Notes: a model not told the origin generated them from the letters alone. Positions 1 through 11,073 are shown, numbered from the stretch's first letter. The stretch is 64,000 nucleotides of DNA from Dichotomicrobium thermohalophilum (GCF_003550175.1 NZ_QXDF01000001.1:1264501-1328500); one strand, 5' to 3'. Made by a program: numbers and translations.

Positions 1-2
1 CG

Positions 3-848
3 CCAAACCACTCGGTTCTGGTGCGAAGCCGCGGTGAAGATAACCCGTACGCTGTTGGGCTGCGGTTTCAGCTCAAGCGGGATCTCTATTGCTACGGCGT
101 CCTGAGCAAGGGCTCCGAACTCATCGTCGAGAATGCTCTCCTCGACCCGGAATGGGATGATAATGAAGACCTGAAATTCGGGATGAGCTTCTACGTCGGC
201 TACCCGCTGCAGTGGCCCGACGGCTCGACATTCGGAACGATTTGCGTGCTGGACCGGCAGCGCAATCCGCAGGCGCTGACGTTCCGGGAAGGGCTGGCCG
301 AATTTGCCCGCGTCATCGAGGCGGACCTGAAACTGCTGTGCGAAGTGGCAGCGCGCGCAAAACTTGAGAAAGAGCTCCAGCGTGCCCTGTCTCAGTTGGA
401 AGAGCGGGTCGAGCAGCGCACGCAGGAACTGGAAGAAGCCAACTCCGCGCTTCGTGTCCTGATCAGCAATCTGGAGAACCAGCGAAAGGATTACGACGCG
501 CATGTGCTCCGACAGATCAAGGGGTTGGTATGGCCCAGCCTCGCAAAGTTGCGCAGCCGGTTGGCCCATGATCCTGCGGCTGCAACCTACCTCGACATGA
601 TCGAGGACGGCCTGAACGCGATCTCCACGTCCAGATCGGGCGATTTGACCACGATCCTCGAACGGCTGACTCCAGCCGAGCAGGAGGTTGCGCAGATGAT
701 CATGCGTGGGTTGAGCACGAAGGATATTGCCCGCACACTTGCCCGCGAGCCCAGCACAGTCGAGTTTCACCGCAACAATATCCGCAAGAAGCTGGGCCTC
801 AGGCGCTCAGGGCGCAATCTGCGAAGCCTGCTTCTGTCCAGCCAGTGA
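3..848 (+). CDS. GAF-domain / LuxR-type HTH regulator (5' partial)
   Basis: The frame is open from the first bases, so the gene almost certainly begins upstream; an in-frame GTG at 21 is an unlikely start because it lies inside the GAF fold. Counting from that GTG, residues ~1-105 look like the second half of a GAF sensor domain (VGYPLQWPDGSTFGTICVLD is the typical GAF core). Residues ~108-160 are a charged coiled coil of the kind that links sensor and output modules (LEERVEQRTQELEEANS). The C-terminal ~60 residues are a LuxR/GerE helix-turn-helix starting LTPAEQEVAQMIMRGLSTKD. It probably senses a small ligand or redox state and regulates transcription. A missing N-terminal PAS or GAF half is likely. 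No partner kinase is visible. A stable hairpin follows the stop. Confidence 0.8.
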   Translation, partial: PNHSVLVRSRGEDNPYAVGLRFQLKRDLYCYGVLSKGSELIVENALLDPEWDDNEDLKFGMSFYVGYPLQWPDGSTFGTICVLDRQRNPQALTFREGLAEFARVIEADLKLLCEVAARAKLEKELQRALSQLEERVEQRTQELEEANSALRVLISNLENQRKDYDAHVLRQIKGLVWPSLAKLRSRLAHDPAAATYLDMIEDGLNAISTSRSGDLTTILERLTPAEQEVAQMIMRGLSTKDIARTLAREPSTVEFHRNNIRKKLGLRRSGRNLRSLLLSSQ

Positions 849-851
849 AAA

Positions 852-874
852 ACCATGGGGTTTGTCCCCATGGT
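852..874 (+). terminator. Hairpin after the LuxR-type gene
   Basis: A perfect 9-bp inverted repeat (ACCATGGGG / CCCCATGGT) with a 5-base loop starts a few bases after the stop of the regulator. It is followed by CTTCCC rather than a T run, so it could be a weak terminator or an mRNA-stabilising hairpin. Confidence 0.5.
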
Positions 875-975
875 CTTCCCATGAATTTCACACGGTCTGA
901 CCGCCCCTTGCCAAAACTAAACTGGGATTGCCGGACTTCTTCCGGCGGCAACCCATGTTAACAGGGAAGGCGGTC

Positions 976-1962
976 ATGACACGAAAGACTCAGGAACCTG
1001 CCCACACCAACGCGACGAATGACCAATCGACGCCGGGCTTGTCGCGGCGATCGTTTTTCACGGCGGCTGGCGCGTCAGGAATCGCTGCCGCGGGGTCATT
1101 CCTGATCGGCGACCGCGCCATGGCCCAGTCCACGGACTGGAAGCAGCCGGGCAACAACAACCACGTCATCGATCTGCAGAGCCAGACGGGCACATCCACC
1201 GAGGGCACCGTCGGCATCGATTTCTACGGGCACTGCGCTTTCAAGATCACCTCGCCGGCAGGCGCGACCGTGCTGGTCGACCCGTGGCGTGACGACCCCT
1301 CCGGCGCTTGGGGCATGTGGTTCAAGAACGAGTTCCCGGAGACAGTGGTCGACATCTGCATGTCCACCCACACCCATTTCGACCACGACGCGATCATGCG
1401 ACCGCACTCGACGATGATCCTCGATCGGATGGTGGGCAACTTCGAATTCGCCGATCTGAAGATCACCGGATTTGCCGACAAGCATACATGCGTCGCACCG
1501 GGCTGGTATGAGTGGACAAACGCGCTGGCGGAGTTCGGCGCTGAGGCTTGCCCGCCGGACAACGTGGGGCACATGGACAACGTTACTTTCGTGATCGAGA
1601 CGGGCGGGATACGGACGCTGATCTGGGGCGACAACCGGCCCGACCCGGCCGACGCGTTCTGGGATGCCGTGGGCCGCGTCGATGTCCTGACCCTGCCGGT
1701 GGACGGGTCGGAGCATATCCTGTCCTACGAGATGGGCAACGCCATCGTGGAGCGCCTCAAGCCCAAGGTGGTCATCCCGACGCACTACCTGAATGAGACC
1801 ACAAGCTATACGCTCACGACGCTGCAAACCGCGGACGAGTGGGTCAAGTCGCAGAAAAGCTTCAAGATGCTCGATGGGCCGAGCCTGCCGCTGAACGCCA
1901 GCGAGATCGCCCGGATGGACCGCGAGTTCCTCTACTTCGGCCACCACGCGCAAACCGCGTGA
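976..1962 (+). CDS. Tat-exported metallo-beta-lactamase-fold hydrolase
   Basis: The product of 328 residues starts with a twin-arginine signal (LSRRSFFTAAGASG, then a small hydrophobic stretch ending in DRAMAQ), so it should be folded with metal in the cytoplasm and exported to the periplasm. The mature part begins with GIDFYGHCAFKI and VLVDPW, and carries the THTHFDHDA metal motif, which places it in the UlaG-like branch of the metallo-beta-lactamase superfamily. The substrate is unknown. ATG 976 is chosen because AGGGAAGG precedes it; ATG 955 and TTG 928 are also in frame but less well placed. It stands alone between two hairpins and is probably monocistronic. Confidence 0.8.
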   Translation: MTRKTQEPAHTNATNDQSTPGLSRRSFFTAAGASGIAAAGSFLIGDRAMAQSTDWKQPGNNNHVIDLQSQTGTSTEGTVGIDFYGHCAFKITSPAGATVLVDPWRDDPSGAWGMWFKNEFPETVVDICMSTHTHFDHDAIMRPHSTMILDRMVGNFEFADLKITGFADKHTCVAPGWYEWTNALAEFGAEACPPDNVGHMDNVTFVIETGGIRTLIWGDNRPDPADAFWDAVGRVDVLTLPVDGSEHILSYEMGNAIVERLKPKVVIPTHYLNETTSYTLTTLQTADEWVKSQKSFKMLDGPSLPLNASEIARMDREFLYFGHHAQTA

Positions 1963-1968
1963 GACGTT

Positions 1969-2002
1969 GCGGGGCGTCGGCGCGGTCGGCGCCCCGCTTT
2001 TT
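1969..2002 (+). terminator. Rho-independent terminator
   Basis: GCGGGGCG and CGCCCCGC form an 8-bp GC stem, followed directly by TTTTT, seven bases after the stop of the exported MBL hydrolase. Confidence 0.85.
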
Positions 2003-2205
2003 CGCGGCATGGGCGTGTTAACAGGCGACGTCCCAGTCTGACTGCCTCGGCCGATTACAATTTATCCATGACCGCCCCGTGGTCTTGGCGGTGTCAGTGT
2101 TCCGATTTAGCCTCGTCGCCCGGGATAGACTGACCAGGCTCAGCGAACTCGCTTGCATTTGCCGCGCAGACGGCGGCCGCGCCTGGCGGAAACAGGGAGT
2201 CAGCC

Positions 2206-4548
<2,343 letters not shown>

Positions 4549-4560
4549 AGGAAACTAGCC

Positions 4561-5016
4561 ATGACCATCAAACTGACCGTGAACGGCACCGAGCATGATC
4601 TCGACCTACCCGAAGGGATGCCGCTTCTGTGGGTGCTGCGTGACCGGCTGGGCCTGACGGGTGCGAAATACGGCTGTGGCATCGCGCAGTGCGGCGCCTG
4701 TATGGTGCATGTCGACGGATCGCCGCGGCCATCCTGCATCACGCCGGTGGAAACGCTGGACGGCGCGCAGGTGACCACCATTGAAGGCGTCGAGGGCAAG
4801 GAGGCAGAGGCCGTGCGCGCGGCCTGGCAGGGCATCGACGTGCCGCAGTGCGGCTATTGCCAGTCTGGCCAGATCATGTCGGCGATCGCCCTGCTGCGCG
4901 AGGTGCCGGAGCCGAGCGACGCGGATATCGACGAGCGCATGTCGGGCAACCTGTGCCGCTGCGCGGCCTATATGCGCATTCGTCAGGCGATCAAGGACGC
5001 CGCGCGCAACGTCTGA
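4561..5016 (+). CDS. iorA: 2Fe-2S small subunit, IorA-type
   Basis: This 151-residue protein has the full two-domain layout of the small subunit of molybdenum hydroxylases. An N-terminal plant-type ferredoxin carries CGIAQCGACMVHVDG, with a further cysteine at SCITPV. A C-terminal four-helix domain carries CGYCQSGQ and GNLCRCAAY. It passes electrons from the Mo centre in the preceding subunit to an unknown acceptor. It lacks a signal of its own, as expected if it is carried across the membrane in complex with the Tat-tagged large subunit. AGGAAACTAGCC precedes the ATG. It ends four bases before the convergent AbrB-type gene. Confidence 0.92.
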   Translation: MTIKLTVNGTEHDLDLPEGMPLLWVLRDRLGLTGAKYGCGIAQCGACMVHVDGSPRPSCITPVETLDGAQVTTIEGVEGKEAEAVRAAWQGIDVPQCGYCQSGQIMSAIALLREVPEPSDADIDERMSGNLCRCAAYMRIRQAIKDAARNV

Positions 5017-5020
5017 GCCA

Positions 5021-6061
5021 TCACGGTGCGCGCCGCGCCCCGCGGAACAGGAACGGCACGATCAGGAACAGGCCGAGCAGGCGGATGAGCTGGTGGCCGG
5101 CGACGAAGGCCGGGTCCACGCCGAGCGCCAGTGCCAGCGCGACCATCGTGTCGAACCCGCCGGGCGCCATCGCCAGCCACATCTGCATGAAGGGCAGGTC
5201 GAGATAGGCCGCGGCGGGCCAGGCGATCAGCGCCGTGATGATGACCGCCAGCGTGATCCCGCCGGCGCTCATGCCCAGACACCCGGCGAGATAGGCCCGG
5301 TCGATCCCGGCGAAGCGCGCGCCCACCGATGCGCCCAGCACGATGAAGGCGGCGGCGACAAGCGGCTCTGGCAGGCGGCCCCCGACCGTGCCAGAGGCGA
5401 ACAGCGCGCCGGAAATGAGCATCGCCCCGGTCAGCGCCGGAGCGGGCACACCGAAGCATCGCGCGATCAGGAAGCCAGCCACCGCCATGCCGAGCAGCGC
5501 GACAAGCTGCGGCGTACTGAGCAACGGTTCGACAGCCTGACCACCATCCCCGAGATCGACGCCCAGGCTGACGACCAGGGGCACCGCCATCATCAGGATC
5601 GCGAGGCGCAGCGACTGGAGAACCGCGACGCGCCGCTCATCGACATTCAGCTCATCGGCCAGCGCCAGCACGAGCGACACCGCACCGGGGATCGCACAGA
5701 GCCGCGCTGTGGGCGTGTCGAGGCCGTGCATCCGCGACAAGTAGCGCGGCACGACCATGACCAGCGCGGCCATCGCCACCGCCAGCGCCAGCAGGGAAAG
5801 CGGCCAGCGAGGCAGGGCCTCCAGTGTCTCGGCGGTCACGGTGGAGCCGACGACGACGCCGAGCATGAGCAGCGCGACATTGCGCATCGGTTGGGATATG
5901 CGCGCGTCCAGCCCGGCCAGCGCAGCGACGGCGCAGGCGAGGATCGCGCCGCTGAGATAGCCGCCGGGTACGCCGACGAGCGCAAAGGCCAGCCCGCCGA
6001 CGGCGGCGACCGCAAGCGTGCGGAGTTGGACAGCGATGGTCTGGCGTGGGGCAGGCTCCAT
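5021..6061 (-). CDS. AbrB-type multi-pass membrane protein (PF05145 family)
   Basis: The 346-residue product is almost wholly hydrophobic, with about ten predicted membrane segments in two similar halves, each containing a G-P-x-x-G-A-like turn (GVPGGYLSGAIL; PALTGAMLISGAL). This is the layout of the family annotated as AbrB transcriptional regulator or putative ammonia monooxygenase. Both names are historical: the proteins look like transporters, and no substrate is established. The frame extends upstream to 6235, but that extra part is polar and unlike the family, so ATG 6061 is preferred even though no good ribosome binding site is seen. The gene converges on the IorA gene with a 4-base gap and no terminator. 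Confidence 0.78.
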   Translation of the reverse strand: MEPAPRQTIAVQLRTLAVAAVGGLAFALVGVPGGYLSGAILACAVAALAGLDARISQPMRNVALLMLGVVVGSTVTAETLEALPRWPLSLLALAVAMAALVMVVPRYLSRMHGLDTPTARLCAIPGAVSLVLALADELNVDERRVAVLQSLRLAILMMAVPLVVSLGVDLGDGGQAVEPLLSTPQLVALLGMAVAGFLIARCFGVPAPALTGAMLISGALFASGTVGGRLPEPLVAAAFIVLGASVGARFAGIDRAYLAGCLGMSAGGITLAVIITALIAWPAAAYLDLPFMQMWLAMAPGGFDTMVALALALGVDPAFVAGHQLIRLLGLFLIVPFLFRGARRAP

Positions 6062-6412
6062 CAGGCCGGCCGCTCGCGGCGCTCTGGAGCGACAAAACGT
6101 CTTGGGTTGGCGAGCATGTAAGGCAATGTCCGGCGCGCTGCCGGCCATGTCAACTATGTCGCCATCACCAGTTTCCCTATGCCCCTCGAAGCATGGCTGA
6201 AGCGTTGAAAAGCCCCCGTTGCTCTTGGATGACACCGCGTATTTCCGACCGTGGGTGCGATGCCGTGGCGATTATCCTCTGCCGCGCGCCGCAAGAGGCC
6301 GGCAAGACGATCCTCTCTAAGCTTGGGGGTTCGCCAACGCCCTTCCACCGATCAATCGCGCAACTCTCGCCAGCCTGGCGCTCACAAAAGAGAGCGCCGC
6401 GGGCGGGCGTTT
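6062..6412. other. Intergenic stretch without a recognisable gene
   Basis: 351 bases between the AbrB-type gene and hicB. Short frames exist on both strands, but none has a plausible ribosome binding site, start and family resemblance together. The sequence is less GC-rich than the flanking iorAB and AbrB genes. It may be the worn edge of the islet that follows. Confidence 0.5.
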
Positions 6413-6622
6413 TCACGCTTCGACATAGGCGAGCGTGCTTTTCGGCGTCGGCGGGGACGTGCCATCTTCGGCCATGCCGTCAAGATGGAGCCGGATCGCT
6501 TCGCGGATTTCGCGCTCGACCTCTTCGCGCGTCGCGCCCGTGGCCACGCAGCCGGGCAGGTCCGGCACATAGGCCGAATAATTCCCGTTCGCCTGTTCGA
6601 TCACAACTGCGTAGCGCATCAC
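6413..6622 (-). CDS. hicB: HicB-family antitoxin (short form)
   Basis: A 69-residue protein with the HicB/UPF0150 partial RNase-H fold: MRYAVVIEQANGNYSAYVP, then DLPGCVATGATREEVEREI, and a helix IREAIRLHLDGM. It should neutralise the HicA toxin by covering its active site. It is of the short type, with no separate C-terminal DNA-binding domain, so autoregulation by this protein alone is uncertain. It starts inside the hicA stop (ATGA overlap at 6619-6622), giving tight translational coupling with the toxin gene first, as in many hicAB pairs. Confidence 0.88.
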   Translation of the reverse strand: MMRYAVVIEQANGNYSAYVPDLPGCVATGATREEVEREIREAIRLHLDGMAEDGTSPPTPKSTLAYVEA

Positions 6623-6816
6623 TGATCCTCGTCTTTCAAGCCCGCCTGCTTCAATATGCTGCCCAAGGTGCCGGGGGCCAAGTCGTCTGAGGGCTTCCCC
6701 GCGATAGTAACACGGCCGGGCTTGTCGTCATGCTTAAACTGGCGATGACTGCCGCGCGTGGCGACCTGATACCAGCCCGCCGCTTCGATCAGCTTAATCG
6801 CCTCACGAACTTTCAA
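6619..6816 (-). CDS. hicA: HicA-family mRNA interferase toxin
   Basis: A 65-residue product with the HicA double-stranded-RNA-binding-like fold. It runs KVREAIKLIEAAGWYQVAT and then RGSHRQFKH, which contains the conserved G-S-H with the catalytic histidine. The end, TIAGKPSDDLAPGTLGSIL, also fits. HicA cleaves mRNA and is held in check by HicB. No ATG fits the family start. TTG at 6816 (M-K-V-R-E) is preceded by AAAGGCGAGG, and GTG at 6819 is a close alternative. A longer frame up to 6900 adds residues that do not belong to the family. The rare start codon would keep toxin synthesis low. Confidence 0.85.
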   Translation of the reverse strand: MKVREAIKLIEAAGWYQVATRGSHRQFKHDDKPGRVTIAGKPSDDLAPGTLGSILKQAGLKDEDQ

Positions 6817-6950
6817 CACCTCGCCTTTCGTGTCGCAATTTCTCGACCGAGCGTCACACCCGCCATTAAAGGGGTTTTCGATCAGCAAGAGCCACGTCAT
6901 GCCCGTGCTTCACACGGTCATCCATAGCGGCAGCCGTCGAGCTGATAAGC

Positions 6951-6980
6951 TGGATTCCCGGATCAAGTCCGGCAATGACG
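6951..6980. repeat. Short dispersed palindrome-like element
   Basis: TGGATTCCCGGATCAAGTCC followed by GGCAATGACG has the look of the small palindromic element (core CCGGA-TCAAG-TCCGG) that is scattered through intergenic regions of many alphaproteobacteria. Only this one copy is seen clearly in the window, so the call rests on resemblance from memory. Confidence 0.4.
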
Positions 6981-7055
6981 AATGTTGCCTCGTTTCAGTC
7001 TGATCGAAATACGCGCTAATGTGATCTTAAGCGGTACCGAATAGTACGTGGTGTT

Positions 7056-7376
7056 TTAAGGCGCGTCCCAAGGTTTCCAGAAGCCGCCATAATAGTGCTT
7101 CTGCGCCTCCACCCATTTAACTGCCGCATCGATAGCGATCCAGTAAAGGCTCGACAGCCCAGCGGCGACGATTATCGGCATCAGGCCCCAGAAGCTGCCT
7201 TCAGCGATTTGGCTAATCCCAACATATACGCCAAATGCCAGGACGCTTCCCCAGGCTGCAAGCACCAAACCAATCGTCAGAACGCGCGTCCAATACGAGT
7301 TCATCGCTAGCCAGAACCAGCCCCCTAAAAATAGCAGGGACGCAAAAAAACTCCACTCGAGCGTCAGGGCGTGCAT
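7056..7376 (-). CDS. Small predicted membrane protein of unknown function
   Basis: A 106-residue protein with about three hydrophobic helices (near residues 9-25, 32-53 and 62-82) and a tryptophan/tyrosine-rich C-terminus (HYYGGFWKPWDAP). I recognise no family. The codon choice is less GC-biased than in surrounding housekeeping genes, in line with the islet it lies in. It sits on the same strand as the exported ClpP-fold protein, 102 bases downstream of it, and could be co-transcribed. The start ATG at 7376 has no strong ribosome binding site, so existence of the gene is probable rather than certain. Confidence 0.55.
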   Translation of the reverse strand: MHALTLEWSFFASLLFLGGWFWLAMNSYWTRVLTIGLVLAAWGSVLAFGVYVGISQIAEGSFWGLMPIIVAAGLSSLYWIAIDAAVKWVEAQKHYYGGFWKPWDAP

Positions 7377-7478
7377 GTTGCATTGCGACCTTAGTTGGTG
7401 GGTTTTTGCGTCTTCTCCGGGTGGCGTCGATCTGGGGATTGGGGGTTTTTGCCTGCAAAGCTCCTTGAATGTCGCAGT

Positions 7479-8345
7479 TTAACGCTTTGCCATGTACGGA
7501 AGGTAAGCCCAGCCCACTGATCCGGACTCGTGCCGGACAAGTGCCCATTCGCCATATAGTTCCAATATTCTCACCCGCGTTCCGTTATCCATACGGCGGA
7601 TAATATTGAAGTCCGTACTTGGTCCGGTCCGTAAGTTCAACCACCCGTCCTTAGGATCCCGAACGACTCGATAGTCAGTGACGAACTGACTCCCGCCTCG
7701 CCCAAACCCAGCCGGAGCCGACAGTCCAAAAGCTCCGTTGTCCGAACGAGTTCTCTCTTGGCTCTCAAGAGTCTGGACTTCTATGCCGTATCTCTTGGCT
7801 TCGGCCGGGGACAGCCAGATCATACCGTCCGGGCCGGCCTGCGTGATGTAAACAATAGCGCTAGCCTGCAGTCCGATCCGGTTTAGATAAGCTCCCACGA
7901 GCGCGTTGCCTGCGCCGCTCACTTGCCCGGACCTGCCATCGCTAGCTGCGTGGAAGCCTATCCTGGCGGATTCCGCCATGAAGCGCGGCGCACCTCCTAG
8001 CCAAGCCAATGCGCAGGATGAAGCACATTGCTGATCGCCAAAGACGACCGTCTTGTAGTTGCGCAGCCGGATCATGTGTCCGATTTCGATACCTGCGGCG
8101 ACGCTGCCCCCAGGGCCAGCCAGAGCCACGATCGCTTCCGGCGTATTGCTCGCGACATCCCGAAACCGCTCGATGTCTCGTGTCTCCAACTCCCCGAATA
8201 CCATTATGAGGTCCGGCGATTCCGGGCCGAGAGGCTTTTTCTCGATGAATGCAGCCTGCGCCACATGGACTGGAGCAGAAATAAAGATCGCAGCTAAGAC
8301 AGCTCTGAGGACCCATAAACCGATATGGCCCAACCGATCTCTCAT
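7479..8345 (-). CDS. Exported ClpP-fold (COG3904-like) protein with C-terminal SH3 domain
   Basis: The 288-residue product starts with a Sec-type signal (hydrophobic WVLRAVLAAIFISAPVHVAQA). A crotonase/ClpP-like domain follows: GGSVAAGIEIG resembles the oxyanion strand-helix, QQCASSCALAWLGG holds the candidate nucleophile serine, and ARIGFHAA the candidate histidine. The last ~75 residues form a bacterial SH3 domain (WLNLRTGPSTDFNIIRRM, then GEWALVRHESGSVGWAYLP). This resembles COG3904-type periplasmic proteins. An SH3b domain suggests anchoring to peptidoglycan or to a partner. Whether it is a protease is unknown. ATG 8345 is chosen over ATG 8366 because a likely promoter would place transcription start near 8371. 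It lies in the GC-poor islet next to tRNA-Ala. Confidence 0.75.
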   Translation of the reverse strand: MRDRLGHIGLWVLRAVLAAIFISAPVHVAQAAFIEKKPLGPESPDLIMVFGELETRDIERFRDVASNTPEAIVALAGPGGSVAAGIEIGHMIRLRNYKTVVFGDQQCASSCALAWLGGAPRFMAESARIGFHAASDGRSGQVSGAGNALVGAYLNRIGLQASAIVYITQAGPDGMIWLSPAEAKRYGIEVQTLESQERTRSDNGAFGLSAPAGFGRGGSQFVTDYRVVRDPKDGWLNLRTGPSTDFNIIRRMDNGTRVRILELYGEWALVRHESGSVGWAYLPYMAKR

Positions 8346-8666
8346 GACTGAACATGCCTGACCCAATTAAGGATGCATTTATAGTGCCACGGGCGTCAGG
8401 ATGTCGAAAAGGGTCTGCGCAACATGCGTAGGCTACGCTTCGGACCGATGCCCTAACCAGCAAGTCCAGTTGCACAACTCGCGACCAATTGGGCTGCGGG
8501 TTGCGACAGACGTACAAGTGCTGGGTCATGCTCGGTCGAGCGCAAGTTCGCCAATAGTCGACATGCTGTCGGCAACACAGGCCTGCGCCGATGAACTTTC
8601 GTATGCCGCGGCCCGAATTGACTTGCCAATGAGGTTTGCTGAAACGCGTTGGTGAGCAAGGGGCAT
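8346..8666. other. Promoter region and gene-free spacer before tRNA-Ala
   Basis: About 320 bases hold the promoter listed separately. An 84-codon frame at 8401-8655 (+) lacks a ribosome binding site and any family resemblance and is not called. I see nothing else. The 3' end of tRNA-Ala borders this spacer. Confidence 0.5.
8378..8407 (-). promoter_or_regulatory. Likely sigma-70-type promoter of the ClpP-fold/SH3 gene
   Basis: On the minus strand, TCGACA (8402-8407) and TATAAA (8378-8383) are separated by 18 bases; each matches five of six consensus positions. Transcription would start near 8371, leaving a short leader before ATG 8345. Confidence 0.45.
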
Positions 8667-8742
8667 TGGTGGAGCCGAGGGGAATCGAACCCCTGACCTC
8701 AGCAGTGCGATTGCTGCGCTCTCCCAACTGAGCTACGGCCCC
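8667..8742 (-). tRNA. tRNA-Ala (anticodon CGC)
   Basis: A full cloverleaf reads on the minus strand from 8742 to 8667. The acceptor GGGGCCG pairs with CGGCTCC (one G-T). The anticodon stem is CAGCA/TGCTG with loop ATCGCAC, so the anticodon is CGC. The T-arm is AGGGGTTCGATTCCCCT, and the 3' CCA is encoded. It should read the GCG codon. The GC-poor islet begins directly at its 3' side. Confidence 0.96.
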
Positions 8743-8886
8743 GGATGACGGCCATTTAGGAGCGCGCCCACGGGCCTGTCAAGCTGCGCGTGGTGGCGAG
8801 CCTGCGTGGATGGCTGCAGGCTGGCTGCTTGCGGGGCGCGATCAAGCCGGTTAAATGGAGGCGAACAGCGCAGCCAGGGGGCACGC

Positions 8887-9186
8887 ATGATCCCACTACT
8901 CCAATTTATCTCGTGGCTACTAGGGCTTTACGTCACCGTGGTCGTCGTCGCGGTGATCTTCAGTTGGCTGATCGCCTTCAATGTCATCAACGTCCACAAC
9001 CAGTTCGTGCGCATGGTGTCGGAGGCGCTCTACCGGCTGACGGAGCCCGCCTTGCGCCCGATCCGGAACGCTCTGCCCGACTTTGGCGGGCTGGACCTCT
9101 CGCCGATCGTGCTCATCATCGGAATCTACTTCATTCAGACGGTCGTGATTCACGGCTGGCTGATCCCGTTCTTCCGTGGCTTCTAG
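8887..9186 (+). CDS. YggT-family membrane protein
   Basis: A 99-residue protein with two membrane segments at the ends (residues ~4-28 and ~74-92). Between them is a conserved amphipathic part, including LYRLTEPALRPIRNALP, which is the signature of the YggT/YlmG family. Relatives are linked to osmotic or cation stress and cell-envelope organisation, without an established biochemical role. ATG 8887 is the start that matches the family. The next gene (DUF167) starts five bases after the stop; yggT-yggU-like pairing is common, which supports both calls. Confidence 0.9.
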   Translation: MIPLLQFISWLLGLYVTVVVVAVIFSWLIAFNVINVHNQFVRMVSEALYRLTEPALRPIRNALPDFGGLDLSPIVLIIGIYFIQTVVIHGWLIPFFRGF

Positions 9187-9190
9187 CAGA

Positions 9191-9517
9191 ATGAGCGCGC
9201 CGCCGAACGGTGTCGCGGCCCCGCACGCGGACGGGTTGGCGCTGAAGCTTCGCGTGACCCCGAACGCCAAGTGCGACGCCGTCACTGGCGCGCGTGCGTG
9301 GGGCGATGAGACGCGGCTGCTGGTGCGCGTGCGCGCAGCAGCGGAAGACGGTAAGGCGAATGCGGCCGTGGAGTGTGTCCTGGCGCGCTGGCTCGATCTG
9401 GCGCCCCAGGACGTCCGGCTCGTTTCGGGTGAACGATCCCGGCTCAAGACGGTTGTCGCTACGGGCGAAACCGATGCCTTGTACAGACGATTGGCAGAGC
9501 GTCTGGATCGTCTATGA
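9191..9517 (+). CDS. DUF167 (YggU-family) protein
   Basis: The 108-residue product shows the DUF167 core: LALKLRVTPNAKCDAVTG, then LLVRVRAAAEDGKANAAVE, and VRLVSGERSRLKTVV. The fold is small alpha/beta with unknown function. ATG 9191 is preferred over the GTG at 9176, which would overlap yggT; the frames are otherwise the same. It forms a probable operon with the YggT gene before it and folD 46 bases after it. Confidence 0.9.
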   Translation: MSAPPNGVAAPHADGLALKLRVTPNAKCDAVTGARAWGDETRLLVRVRAAAEDGKANAAVECVLARWLDLAPQDVRLVSGERSRLKTVVATGETDALYRRLAERLDRL

Positions 9518-9563
9518 CAGGCGGCTAAAGGTTGCCTGAACACTGCCAGCAAAGGAGCGCGCC

Positions 9564-10463
<900 letters not shown>

Positions 10464-10478
10464 GGGAAGGGCCTGGTC

Positions 10479-10781
10479 TTGAACAGTGTTAGAACGCTGA
10501 TGGTCGCAGCCGCGTTGCTCAGCCTTGCAGGTGAAGCGCGGGCCAGTTCCTACTGCCGGACGGTGATCGGCGAGGTCGAAGGCTTTGGCCAGGATTACAC
10601 GCGCTTCTCCGCTGAGCGGAACCGCGAAAAGGCGATCGAGGCCGAGCTTGGGCGGTGGCGTGAGATGCGGCGGGAGGTCGTCAGCATCGAGCGCGAGGAG
10701 ACCGCGTGCGAGGCCGTCTATCCGCTCGGTTTCGAGGAGTGGTACTGCGTCGCCAAAGCCGATGTCTGCGTCAAACGTTGA
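10479..10781 (+). CDS. Small secreted protein of unknown function
   Basis: A 100-residue product with an N-terminal signal peptide (hydrophobic LMVAAALLSLAGEARAS). The charged mature part, mostly helical, contains four cysteines (YCRTV, TACEAV, WYCVAK, DVCVK) that could form two disulfides in the periplasm. I recognise no family. The TTG at 10479 is taken as start because AGGGAAGGG lies seven bases upstream; ATG 10500 would shorten the signal but is possible. It follows folD by 15 bases and may be co-transcribed. Confidence 0.6.
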   Translation: MNSVRTLMVAAALLSLAGEARASSYCRTVIGEVEGFGQDYTRFSAERNREKAIEAELGRWREMRREVVSIEREETACEAVYPLGFEEWYCVAKADVCVKR

Positions 10782-11073
10782 TGCGCTCCCCAGAGATTCG
10801 CTCACGATCCACCAAGTGACGCGCGCAGTGCCGGCTTCGCTGCACAAATCCGGCATGAACCACGCCGTTGCGTGGCGTTTCCGCCCCACTTCTGTGGACA
10901 AAAAGGCTAGATTCTAACGGCGGTTGCAGATTTTTCTCACAGCCCACTGTGCGAATCAGGCAACAATCAAGCCAATCGTCCGATATGGCCTCTCGGTCGC
11001 GCGTGCCAGTTGGATGCGCAACGCTTGAGGCGGCTGGGCCGATGCCCGCTGCCCGCGAGGGGGATTGCAAGAC

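Noticed and set aside
4781-6121. Open frame of 446 codons on the plus strand across iorA and the AbrB-type gene
   Set aside because: It overlaps two recognised genes and its translation is rich in R, Q, H and D without any fold; the membrane protein on the minus strand is clearly the real gene.
8401-8655. 84-codon plus-strand frame next to tRNA-Ala
   Set aside because: It overlaps the likely promoter of the minus-strand gene, lacks a ribosome binding site and resembles nothing known.
7942-8727. Minus-strand frame running through tRNA-Ala
   Set aside because: Its N-terminus (GERSNRTAEVRGSIPLGST) is the well-known false translation of a tRNA gene; the rest is out of frame with the ClpP-fold protein.
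10782-11073. Spacer between the small secreted protein and the metallophosphoesterase-like gene, checked for an RNA gene
   Set aside because: Short inverted repeats are present but no consistent fold or known RNA family could be recognised.
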